This document shows, in pieces, positions 14,763 to 21,974 of a DNA stretch of 24,799 bases; the first letter of the stretch is position 1, and each line of letters opens with the position of its first letter. The stretch is from UBA4719 sp035654835 (lineage in GTDB: Bacteria; Actinomycetota; Actinomycetes; Actinomycetales; Dermatophilaceae). The notes beneath the pieces are model-generated. The model was not told the origin of the DNA, did no database searches, and worked only from the letters and a program-made list of their open reading frames with translations. Both the position numbers and the translations under genes were made by a program. Location: contig DASRVZ010000056.1 of NCBI GenBank assembly GCA_035654835.1, positions 1-24,799 of the forward strand, in the 5' to 3' direction.

Positions 14763-16352
14763 ATGACCTCGACCGAGCAGCTGCGCGACCGGTTGCTCGG
14801 CTTCCGGCCCACCGACGTGTTCTGGGGCTGGGTGGCGCCACTGATCGTCGCGGTGGTCGGCGGCTTCCTGCGGTTCTGGCAGCTCGGTCGGCCCAACAAG
14901 CTGGTCTTCGACGAGACGTACTACGTCAAACAGGGCTACTCCATGTTCGAGTACGGCCACGAGAGACGGGTCGCCGAAAGCATCAAGACCCCTGACGCGA
15001 TGTTCACCAACGGCACCCCGGAAGTCTTTGGCACCTTGCCCGACCTCGTGGTCCATCCCCCCGTAGGCAAGTGGGTCATCGGGTTCGGCGAGCAGATCTT
15101 CGGTGTGACCAGCTCGTACGGGTGGCGGTTCTCGGTCGCGCTGCTCGGCACCATCTCGATCCTGATGATCGGCCGTGCGGCCCGGCGGATGTTCGGGTCA
15201 ACGCTTCTCGGCACGATCGCTGCCATCCTGCTGGCCTTCGACGGCCAGCACTTCGTCCACTCGCGCACCAGTCTGCTGGACCTCATCGTGATGTTCTGGG
15301 CGTTCGCCGCCTTCTGCGCCCTACTCATCGACCGCGACCACTCCCGAGAGGTGCTGGCCCGCAAGGTGGGCGCGCTGTTGGACGTGGGCGGGCGCGGTGG
15401 CGAGGCGGACACGACACGGCACACAGCCATGACCTTCGGCCCCTGGCTCGGTTGGCGCCCTTGGCGCTGGGTCGCCGGCATCTGCCTCGGACTGGCGACG
15501 GGCACCAAGTGGTCTGGCCTGTTCTTCGTGGTCGCCTTCGGTCTGATGACCGTCTTCTGGGACATGGGTGCGCGCCGCGCTGCTGGCGTGCGCCGCTGGT
15601 GGTGGGGTGCCGTCGTGCTGGACGGGCTGTACGCCGGTCTACTCGTGGTAGGCCTGACGGTCTCCGTCTACCTCGCGTCCTGGGTCGGGTGGTTCGCGGC
15701 CAAGGACTCCTGGGATCGGCAGTGGGCCGCGACCCACGCCGCAACGACCTTCGCGTGGGTGCCGGACTCCCTACGCTCGCTGTGGCAGTACCACCAGGAG
15801 ATATACGCCTTCCACATCAACGTGACATCGGACCATCCGTACAAGACCAACCCGTGGTCGTGGCTGATCCAGGGCAGGCCGACCTCCTTCTTCTACGAGG
15901 GGCCGAAGAAGGGCCAAGAAGGCTGCACGGTCGACCTGTGCGCCAAGGCGATCACCTCGATCGGCACCCCCACGCTGTGGTGGGGGGCGGCGATCGCGAT
16001 CTTCGTCCTGCTGTTCATGTGGGCCCTGCGCCGCGACTGGCGCGCCGGCGCGATCCTGGCAGGTTTCGCGGGCGGATACCTGCCGTGGTTCAACTACCAG
16101 CACCGCACCATCTTCAGCTTCTACGAGGTCGCGTTCGTGCCCTTCGTAGCGCTCGCAGTGACCTACGTCCTCGGGCTCGGAATCGGCGGCCCCAACGCCT
16201 CCCCGCGTCGTCGCCGGATCGGCCTGCTGATGGCTGGGATCTTCGTGATCGCCACCGTCGCCTGCTTCGCATTCTTCTACCCGGTCTACACCGCGCAGGT
16301 CATTCCGCAGCCGCAGTGGCAGTGGCGGATGTGGTTCCCCAGCTGGATCTAG
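14763..16352 (+). CDS. pmt: Polyprenyl-phosphate-mannose--protein mannosyltransferase (GT39)
   Basis: A 529-residue integral membrane glycosyltransferase. It transfers mannose from a polyprenyl-phosphate carrier to Ser/Thr of exported proteins on the outer face of the membrane. The first extracellular loop carries the catalytic FDETYYVKQGYS, with Asp50-Glu51. VHPPVGKWVIGFGEQIFG, HFVHSRTSLLDLIVMFW and GLATGTKWSGLFF are further family hallmarks. About ten or eleven hydrophobic segments are visible. Long loops lie after the first helix and around residues 310-400 (WQYHQEIYAFH, SWLIQGRPTSFFYEG). It ends with an aromatic WQWRMWFPSWI tail. ATG 14763 was chosen from the leaderless -10; ATG 14754 would add three residues. 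Its conserved partner rsmI is divergent. Confidence 0.95.
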   Translation: MTSTEQLRDRLLGFRPTDVFWGWVAPLIVAVVGGFLRFWQLGRPNKLVFDETYYVKQGYSMFEYGHERRVAESIKTPDAMFTNGTPEVFGTLPDLVVHPPVGKWVIGFGEQIFGVTSSYGWRFSVALLGTISILMIGRAARRMFGSTLLGTIAAILLAFDGQHFVHSRTSLLDLIVMFWAFAAFCALLIDRDHSREVLARKVGALLDVGGRGGEADTTRHTAMTFGPWLGWRPWRWVAGICLGLATGTKWSGLFFVVAFGLMTVFWDMGARRAAGVRRWWWGAVVLDGLYAGLLVVGLTVSVYLASWVGWFAAKDSWDRQWAATHAATTFAWVPDSLRSLWQYHQEIYAFHINVTSDHPYKTNPWSWLIQGRPTSFFYEGPKKGQEGCTVDLCAKAITSIGTPTLWWGAAIAIFVLLFMWALRRDWRAGAILAGFAGGYLPWFNYQHRTIFSFYEVAFVPFVALAVTYVLGLGIGGPNASPRRRRIGLLMAGIFVIATVACFAFFYPVYTAQVIPQPQWQWRMWFPSWI

Positions 16353-16377
16353 AGGTTCATCCAGGGGCTATCGGCGA

Positions 16378-17988
16378 TCAGACGCCGGGGGCCTCGGGAA
16401 GCTCAGGCTCGAGGAAGTCGCCCAACAAGCCTGGCAGTGCCCGGTCTCCGAGCGAGACCGCCATGGATGTCGGCAGGTCCGTGACGGCATACCGCTGTCT
16501 GCCTGCTGCCGTGGTCGCGGTCAGCGTCGCCAGTCCAGCGCGGCGCTGGAAGTACGTCTGCCGAAGATTCCACCCGATGATGCCATCGCACGCGAGCACA
16601 TCACGACGGCGACCGAGCGAACCCTGTTGTGTGACAAGCGCCCCGCCGGACAATGCGTGCCCCAGAGATCGGTAGCGATCCGCTGCCAGCAGGACCGCGA
16701 CCGGGATGGTCAGCACCGCCCCAAGACCAAGCCACAGGGAACCGCCCGACCAGATGGCCGCGCCGGCGGCGACCACCAGGACGAAAGCCGGCAGCAGCAC
16801 GCGCAGAAAACGCCGCCGACGAGCGGCCGGGCCATGGGCAGTGAGCGAGACCTCCACCGGAGCTGCGTCCCGCAGGATCTGGGTGGCAAGGGCTAGGGCC
16901 ACGGCGAGCGGCGCCGGCGGCAACAACAGGGAGCTGCCCCCGTCAGCACGACCCCTGGACTCCAGCCCGGTCGTGATGCCGCTCAGCCGTGCCGCGTGAA
17001 CGGCCCTCAGAAGCAGCGGCTCGCCTAGCTCGACGCCGCGCAGCCGTCGTTCCTCGATGCTGGTAGCCCTGGTGGTCAACAACCCCCGGGTGATGTGGAG
17101 GCTGCCCTGCGCATGACGGGTGAGGCGAAAACCCCAGTAGGACAGGACGTAACCCCCGATCGACAGTGCAGTCACCGCAGCGGCGAGAGTGACCATCACC
17201 TGCAGGATGCCCAGCCAGATCGCGGTCTGCTCCATGTGGTCGACGAAGCCCCTGACCGGTCCCACATCACCGGGCGTGACGTTCATCTGGTCGAGCAGGT
17301 TCCACCCGAGGCCAAGGATCGCCGCGGCGGCCAGGACCCCGGACATGGTGAACGGCGCGAAGCGCACCCAGCGCGGGTCCAACCGCACCAGCTCGATGTC
17401 AGGGTCCGGCGCCACCGGGACGTCTCCGACGGGCACGGCCTCGAACGGCGATCCTCCCGGCTCGCTCGGCGACGACCCTGCACGCTCGTCGACGGAGGGC
17501 GACAGGGCGCGATGCAGCAGCTCGGCGCGCAGGGCCGTCGCCTCAGCTGTGGGAAGAGAGTCAAGCGTCAGCCCGCTGCCACCTCCACTCGCGCTCCGTT
17601 GACTGCCGGTGCCGATGTCGACCTTTGCAAGTCCCAGGAGCCGGTGTAACGGTGACGCGGTCACGTCAACGGAGCGAACCCGATCTGCTGGAGTGGCAAC
17701 GGTTTTGCGTTGAAACAGGCCAGTGCGCAGCTGCACCTGCTCGGGGGTGATGCGGTATCGCGTGGTCGCCCAACGCAGCACGCTCAGGGCAATGACAATG
17801 ACGACGCCCAGCGGGCCCAACCACCACATCTCTCCATCACCGACGGAACGACCCGCCACGACCAGGCCCACGAGAGCGGGGATGAACCGGGTCAGCTCCC
17901 TGACCGGGTGGACCAGAAGCATGCGGGCGCTCAGGCGGCGCCAGCTCTCGCCCACCTGGCCGCCATGTTGGGAGTCGCTCACGGTCAC
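16378..17988 (-). CDS. YdbT-like membrane protein with bacterial PH (bPH2) domains
   Basis: A 536-residue membrane protein. Four or five hydrophobic regions alternate with soluble bPH2 domains. The first helices (LLVHPVRELTRFIPALVGLVVAG) are followed by a domain with TTRYRITPEQVQLRTGLFQRKTVATPADRVRSVDV. A second domain has WGFRLTRHAQGSLHITRGLLTTRATSIEERRLRGVEL, and a third has GALVTQQGSLGRRRDVLACDGIIGWNLRQT. The 'RYRIT...L..GLF.R....P..RVRSVDV' pattern defines the family. The function is unknown; the Bacillus YdbS/YdbT pair has been linked to resistance against antimicrobial peptides and Sec-related stress. GTG 17988 overlaps the YdbS-like stop by four bases, so the two are cotranslated. The frame extends upstream, but only inside the neighbour. 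Confidence 0.88.
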   Translation of the reverse strand: MTVSDSQHGGQVGESWRRLSARMLLVHPVRELTRFIPALVGLVVAGRSVGDGEMWWLGPLGVVIVIALSVLRWATTRYRITPEQVQLRTGLFQRKTVATPADRVRSVDVTASPLHRLLGLAKVDIGTGSQRSASGGGSGLTLDSLPTAEATALRAELLHRALSPSVDERAGSSPSEPGGSPFEAVPVGDVPVAPDPDIELVRLDPRWVRFAPFTMSGVLAAAAILGLGWNLLDQMNVTPGDVGPVRGFVDHMEQTAIWLGILQVMVTLAAAVTALSIGGYVLSYWGFRLTRHAQGSLHITRGLLTTRATSIEERRLRGVELGEPLLLRAVHAARLSGITTGLESRGRADGGSSLLLPPAPLAVALALATQILRDAAPVEVSLTAHGPAARRRRFLRVLLPAFVLVVAAGAAIWSGGSLWLGLGAVLTIPVAVLLAADRYRSLGHALSGGALVTQQGSLGRRRDVLACDGIIGWNLRQTYFQRRAGLATLTATTAAGRQRYAVTDLPTSMAVSLGDRALPGLLGDFLEPELPEAPGV

Positions 17989-18467
17989 GTCGCGTCGCCC
18001 TCGCTGCGACTCGTGACCTCGGTGAGCTGGGCGACCAGGCCGTCGGCTGTGACGCGGTCCAGCCCGTGGATGTGCAATGGCCCGGCGGCGGACGCTGTGG
18101 TGACGGTGACGTTCGCGAGCCTGAACAGCTGCTCCAGCGGGCCGCGATCTGTGTCGACCGTCTGGACCCGCGAGATAGGGGCGATCCGTCGCTCCTGGCT
18201 GAGCCAGCCGGACTGGGTGTAGACCGCGGTGTCGGTGACCTCCCAGCGGTGAACGCGGTAGCGCCAACGCGGCATCACGACGAGGTGCGCTGACGCGAAC
18301 AGCACGGTGACCGCAAGACCAGCCACCCGCAGACCCTTGTCATCCTGGGACGCCATGAACCAGAGCAGCTGTGCTCCGAGAAGGATGAGCCAGCCGGGCA
18401 GCGCTCGCACCGTCCAGAACACGACGGCACGAGAGCTGACGTGGTTGGCGGGCTCGCGCAGCTGCAT
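17985..18467 (-). CDS. YdbS-like membrane protein with bacterial PH (bPH2) domain
   Basis: A 160-residue protein with two transmembrane helices (about 17-35 and 44-65). One bPH2 domain follows: RYRVHRWEVTDTAVYTQSGWLSQERRIAPISRVQTVDTDRGPLEQLF. This short protein and the long one downstream form the standard YdbS-YdbT pair; they probably work as a complex in the membrane. ATG 18467 is selected because AGGA lies five bases upstream and the protein then has normal length. An ATG at 18581 would add an unconserved leader. The promoter region is shared with the divergent toroid gene. Confidence 0.85.
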   Translation of the reverse strand: MQLREPANHVSSRAVVFWTVRALPGWLILLGAQLLWFMASQDDKGLRVAGLAVTVLFASAHLVVMPRWRYRVHRWEVTDTAVYTQSGWLSQERRIAPISRVQTVDTDRGPLEQLFRLANVTVTTASAAGPLHIHGLDRVTADGLVAQLTEVTSRSEGDAT

Positions 18468-18594
18468 GAGTCCTACCCTGTCACGCACTGACCAGAGGGT
18501 CATGATCATCGGGGGTAGCACCGGGCGATCCGTGAGACGGTCATGCCTGCCGGGCGCGATCGTCGCAGTCTTGCTGACCACGGGTTCGCGCGCC

Positions 18595-18600
18595 TAACGT
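18595..18600 (+). promoter_or_regulatory. Leaderless-type -10 element for the toroid-protein gene
   Basis: TAACGT ends seven bases before GTG 18608, and TTGCTG at 18571-18576 is a possible -35 with 18-bp spacing. No Shine-Dalgarno sequence is present. Confidence 0.55.
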
Positions 18601-18607
18601 CGGACTC

Positions 18608-19768
18608 GTGTCGGAAGGTCTGTTGCTCGAACCGGGACGTCCTTGGGTGTGGACGGGCTTCTTCTCTGCCGACCCACGCAGCTGGATCCTCGACTCCGCT
18701 GAGCCGGCCGCCAGGTGGTCGCTGCTGGCCGGGGTTCTGGACCGCTCGGATGATGACGACGATGTCGTCGCCGCCCACCGGGCAGTCCTGGCCGACCCGC
18801 TCACGCGCGACCTGGTCGACCGGCTCCCCGACTGGGAGGGCGGGCAGCCGCTGTCGGGGCACGACAGCCCCAAGTTCGCGCCGAACCTGCTGAACCTGCT
18901 TGCCGACATGGGACTCCGAGCGGGTGACAGCCTCAGGGTCGACCGGGTGCTGGAGCAGATGCTCGCCCACCAGGACACAGGCGGCCACTTCCAGTCCTAC
19001 GCGCCGCCGCGAGGGTCGGATGCGCCGATCTGGGGGACGTTGCTGTGCGACTCGCACGCGGTGGTGGAGGTCCTCGTCCGGTATGGGCACGGCCGGGACC
19101 CCCGGGTGGTCGCCGGCCTCGACCGGATGACCAAGGACCTGACCGAAACCGCGCAAGGACGGGCATGGCCCTGCCTCCCCGACCCCCAGACCGGGTTCCG
19201 CGGCCCGGGTCGGAAGGGTGACTTCTGCCCTCAGGTGAGCCTCGAGGCGCTGCGGGCCTATGCCCGGCTCGCGGAGACCGAGCGACCCCCCGGCCTGCTC
19301 GACGTCGCCCGGGTGTCGTTGGGCGCGTGGCAGCGGCGTGACACGCAGAAGCCATACATGTTCGGGCACGGGAAGGCTTTCAAGACCGTCAAGTGGCCAC
19401 CCACCTGGTACCGCGCGTATGCCGTTCTCGACACTCTCGGCCGCTACCCGGGCCTGTGGCGTGGCGAGGACGCCAGGCCCGACGACCGTCGGTCACTGGC
19501 CGAGCTGATCGCCTCTCTGGTCGCCTACAACACGACCGACGACGGTCGGGTCGTCCCTCGATCCACTTCCCGCGGCTTCGAAGCCTTCTCGTTCGGGCAG
19601 AAGAAGGAGCCGTCGGCCTTTGCCACAGCTCAGGTGCTGACGGTCCTTCACCGCCTCGACGACCTCGCCCAGGAGGCGCAGAGCGTCGACGTCACCGCCC
19701 TGTCAAGCTCCAAGGGCGGAACCGGGGTGGTCGTACCGCCGTCCCCGGCGGCCACTCGGGACGGCTGA
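18608..19768 (+). CDS. Predicted alpha/alpha-toroid (prenyltransferase/terpene-cyclase-like) protein
   Basis: A 386-residue soluble protein without signal peptide. I do not know a characterised member. Repeated helix pairs ending in Gly-rich turns (LEQMLAHQDTGGHFQSY, WGTLLCDSHAVVEVLVRYGH, AWPCLPDPQTGFRGPGRKGDFCPQVSLEALRAYARL, PTWYRAYAVLDTLGRYPGLW) recall squalene-cyclase or prenyltransferase-type toroids. No DXDD or DXD catalytic motif stands out. The highly patterned segments RGPGRKGDFCPQVSLEALR and KPYMFGHGKAFKTVKWPPTWY contain Cys, His and Asp residues that could form a site. The last 40 residues are low complexity. GTG 18608 has a leaderless-type -10. The toroid fold is inferred and enzymatic activity is unknown. 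Confidence 0.8.
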   Translation: MSEGLLLEPGRPWVWTGFFSADPRSWILDSAEPAARWSLLAGVLDRSDDDDDVVAAHRAVLADPLTRDLVDRLPDWEGGQPLSGHDSPKFAPNLLNLLADMGLRAGDSLRVDRVLEQMLAHQDTGGHFQSYAPPRGSDAPIWGTLLCDSHAVVEVLVRYGHGRDPRVVAGLDRMTKDLTETAQGRAWPCLPDPQTGFRGPGRKGDFCPQVSLEALRAYARLAETERPPGLLDVARVSLGAWQRRDTQKPYMFGHGKAFKTVKWPPTWYRAYAVLDTLGRYPGLWRGEDARPDDRRSLAELIASLVAYNTTDDGRVVPRSTSRGFEAFSFGQKKEPSAFATAQVLTVLHRLDDLAQEAQSVDVTALSSSKGGTGVVVPPSPAATRDG

Positions 19769-19784
19769 TCTGGCCAACAGCCAG

Positions 19785-21092
19785 CTAGGCCACCGCGTGC
19801 CCATGGCGTGCACTCCACCGGTCCAGGACCCTGACGACCGGAAGAGCCACGACGACCAGCACCGCGAACGGCAGGAACCCGCGGGCGTATCCGGTCGACC
19901 CGCCCACCATCCCGGTGACCACCCCCATGACGGGCGGGATGACGAACCCGCCCAGGGCGCCGATACCACCGATCCAGCCGGAGGCGCCGCCCACGGCGTC
20001 CGGTACATAGCGGGGCAGGAGCTTGAAGACGATCGCGTTCTGCAGGCCCATTCCCGCGGCGACTGCCAGGGTCGCCACCAGCGAGAGGGCAAATGTCCCG
20101 GAGAACGACAACACCATGGTGCCGACGAACATCAACAGGAAGTTGCCGGGAAGCGCGTAGCGGATCGAGAGCCGGTCGGACAGCAGACCCCCGGGCACTC
20201 GGATCAACGCGCTGAACAGGGAGAAGGCGGCGGTCAGAACGCCGGCCTCACGCAATGAGGTGCCGTACATGGACGTCCAGAACGTGGGCAGCCAGGAGGT
20301 GAAGGCGAGGAACCCGCCGAAGGAGAGGAAGTAGAAGAAGACGAGCATCCAGGTCGCGGGGATGCTGGACGCACGCTTCAATCCCGCCCATGCCTTCCCG
20401 GTTGGCGCCAGCTCGCCGCCCCCGAGCCCGACCAGCTGATCAGCGGTGAGCGTGAGGCCTTGCTGATGGAGCTGGAACCACGGCGCGTCCTTGATGAACA
20501 AGCCATAGACGATGGTGATGGCCACCAGGACGACGAACCACGCGCTGTAGGCGCTGAAGATCCCGATGGACCCGACCGCTATCGGAAGCAGCAGCGTGGA
20601 CAGACCAGGGCTCGTGTTCCCCAGGCCCCCGTAGATGCCGAGCGCGCCGCCCTGGTCCTTCTTGGGGAACCAGTACGACACCTGGCCGATGCCCACCGAG
20701 AACGTGGCAATTCCGCATCCGATCAGCGCGCCAAGAACCAGCAGCAGCGGGTAGGTGCCGTCCATGGAGTCCGGGTAGGAGGTCTTCAGCAGGACGAGCA
20801 GTCCGACCACGCCGATGTTGGTGATCAGCATCAGGATGAGGAACGGCCTCTTGCCGCCGAACCGCTCGACCGCCGCGCCAAAGGGGATTCGTAGCAGCGA
20901 ACCGGTCAGGGCCGGGATAGCCGCGAGCATCCCCGCGGCGAACGGGGTCAGGTCGAGCAGCTCCTTGAACTTCGGGACCAACGGCCCGAAGATCGAGACG
21001 CCGGCAAACCCGCCGAAGAAGCCGAGCGTGGCCAGCCACAACGCCTGGTTGCGCGAGCTTTTGACCTTGTCACGAAACCCGAGGTCTTCCAT
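19785..21092 (-). CDS. narK: NarK-type nitrate/nitrite transporter (MFS, NNP family)
   Basis: A 435-residue major facilitator with about twelve hydrophobic segments. It would import nitrate or exchange nitrate for nitrite across the cytoplasmic membrane. Substrate-binding arginines are expected in TM2 (GSLLRIPFGAAVERFGGKRP) and TM8 (SALIRVPGGLLSDRLSIR), both present. Two Gly-rich nitrate-signature helices are visible (GALGIYGGLGNTSPG and ASGWIGGIGALGGFVIPP). The first resembles the GxGN core but is less regular than in E. coli NarK. ATG 21092 is chosen, with GGGAAG upstream; an ATG at 21149 would add a polar leader. No nitrate reductase genes lie nearby. It is divergent from a cupin gene, and the 201-bp space between should hold regulation. 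Confidence 0.9.
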   Translation of the reverse strand: MEDLGFRDKVKSSRNQALWLATLGFFGGFAGVSIFGPLVPKFKELLDLTPFAAGMLAAIPALTGSLLRIPFGAAVERFGGKRPFLILMLITNIGVVGLLVLLKTSYPDSMDGTYPLLLVLGALIGCGIATFSVGIGQVSYWFPKKDQGGALGIYGGLGNTSPGLSTLLLPIAVGSIGIFSAYSAWFVVLVAITIVYGLFIKDAPWFQLHQQGLTLTADQLVGLGGGELAPTGKAWAGLKRASSIPATWMLVFFYFLSFGGFLAFTSWLPTFWTSMYGTSLREAGVLTAAFSLFSALIRVPGGLLSDRLSIRYALPGNFLLMFVGTMVLSFSGTFALSLVATLAVAAGMGLQNAIVFKLLPRYVPDAVGGASGWIGGIGALGGFVIPPVMGVVTGMVGGSTGYARGFLPFAVLVVVALPVVRVLDRWSARHGHAVA

Positions 21093-21293
21093 GGCTTCCC
21101 GTCCTGTCGTCCTTGGAATCTGGCGTGATTGGAATCCTTCGCTCGGCACCCTCCCACGGTCCCGGGCGCGTCACAAGGCACCGACGTAGCGATCACAGGA
21201 GTTAAATGTCCTCGTGCCGTGATTGCATCCGACGCACGCGGTTCATCCATCGCGGTCTACCTGATCGCGCATCTCGTCGAATAGGGCAACGCC

Positions 21294-21656
21294 ATGACCG
21301 AAGAGACTCTGACCGGGGCCGTCGCGGAGCCTCGAATGCACGACCTGTCCGACGTCGCGAGCCTCGTCGAGATCCAGCCGGAGGCGACCGTGTCCCGGGC
21401 TGTCCTCCAGGCCGAGGGTGCACGCGTCGTGCTCTTCTCGTTCGACGCCGGCCAGGTCTTGACCGAGCACACCGCTGCCGTGCCGGCGCTGCTCCAGGTG
21501 CTCGATGGGCACCTGCGCATCACCGCCGACGGACGCACCGTCGACCTGCGTCCGGGCGGGCTGGTGCACCTGGCGGCCCGGCTGCCACACGCCGTCGAGG
21601 CCGTTGAGGCCTCACGGCTTCAGCTCACGATGCTCGACTCGCGGGTGTCGGGCTGA
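21294..21656 (+). CDS. Small cupin-domain protein
   Basis: A 120-residue single-domain cupin. Residues 45-110 form the beta-barrel, with GARVVLFSFDAGQVLTEHTAAVPALLQVLDGHLRI (motif 1) and LRPGGLVHLAARLPHAVEAVE (motif 2). Possible metal ligands are His60 in TEHTA and His99 in PHAVEA, with no full HxH pair, so metal binding is uncertain. Such small cupins often sense or buffer ligands next to nitrogen-oxide and redox genes; divergence from narK suggests co-regulation. ATG 21294 is preceded by TAGGGC six bases away, which may be a weak -10 or ribosome binding site. Confidence 0.85.
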   Translation: MTEETLTGAVAEPRMHDLSDVASLVEIQPEATVSRAVLQAEGARVVLFSFDAGQVLTEHTAAVPALLQVLDGHLRITADGRTVDLRPGGLVHLAARLPHAVEAVEASRLQLTMLDSRVSG

Positions 21657-21691
21657 GCCCACTGCCGTACAACGCTGCCATGCGAACCAGA

Positions 21692-21725
21692 AAAGGTCCT
21701 CTCCCGGAACCGGGAAAGGACCTTT
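21692..21725. terminator. Strong bidirectional hairpin terminator
   Basis: AAAGGTCCT (21692-21700) pairs with AGGACCTTT (21717-21725). Inside, after a 2x2 mismatch, CCCG pairs with CGGG around the loop GAAC. Flanking A and T runs make it usable in both directions. In the plus direction it ends the cupin transcript. In the minus direction it sits just downstream of a tRNA-Ala 3' end remnant, so it may originally have been that tRNA's terminator. Confidence 0.8.
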
Positions 21726-21745
21726 GACCTGCGGTGGAGCTGAGG
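21704..21745. repeat. Left copy of tRNA-Ala-derived direct repeat
   Basis: This copy contains CGGGAAAGGA, CCTTTGACCTGC (21721-21732) and GGTGGAGCTGAGG (21733-21745). On the minus strand the last part is the 3' end of a tRNA-Ala gene (CCTCAGCTCCACC) followed by its downstream sequence. The same order occurs at 23465-23508 with a 9-nt insertion and two substitutions in the first block. Confidence 0.75.
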
Positions 21746-21754
21746 TGACCAACC

Positions 21755-21871
21755 ATGCCGCGCGACGCACTCGAGCAGATCACCGCGTCCGCGGACTTCC
21801 CCGAAGCGCACTGGGTCAAGGTGTGGTCCACAACCGAGGTGATCGACACCGCCACCATCCGCACGGCATAG
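21755..21871 (+). CDS. Possible 38-residue small protein
   Basis: A short frame begins at ATG 21755 and encodes MPRDALEQITASADFPE, then AHWVKVWSTTEVIDTATIRTA, then TAG. Nearly all third codon positions are G or C, which resembles real coding sequence in this genome. A Shine-Dalgarno-like GAGGTGA (21742-21748) lies six bases upstream. It derives partly from the tRNA-Ala remnant. It is not a family I recognise. It could be the intact small first gene of the atoE segment or the 5' end of a truncated gene. Confidence 0.4.
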   Translation: MPRDALEQITASADFPEAHWVKVWSTTEVIDTATIRTA

Positions 21872-21974
21872 TTCACAACACGCAAAGCATCACGGTAGCG
21901 TAGGAGCAAGCGGCCTCAATCGTGATTCGGTGCGTGCCCCCGTTGCCATGCCCCGAGGATTAGGAGAGCCGCTC

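Noticed and set aside
15071..16675. Second plus-strand frame inside the mannosyltransferase gene
   Set aside because: It is an Arg-rich out-of-frame shadow of the GT39 protein.
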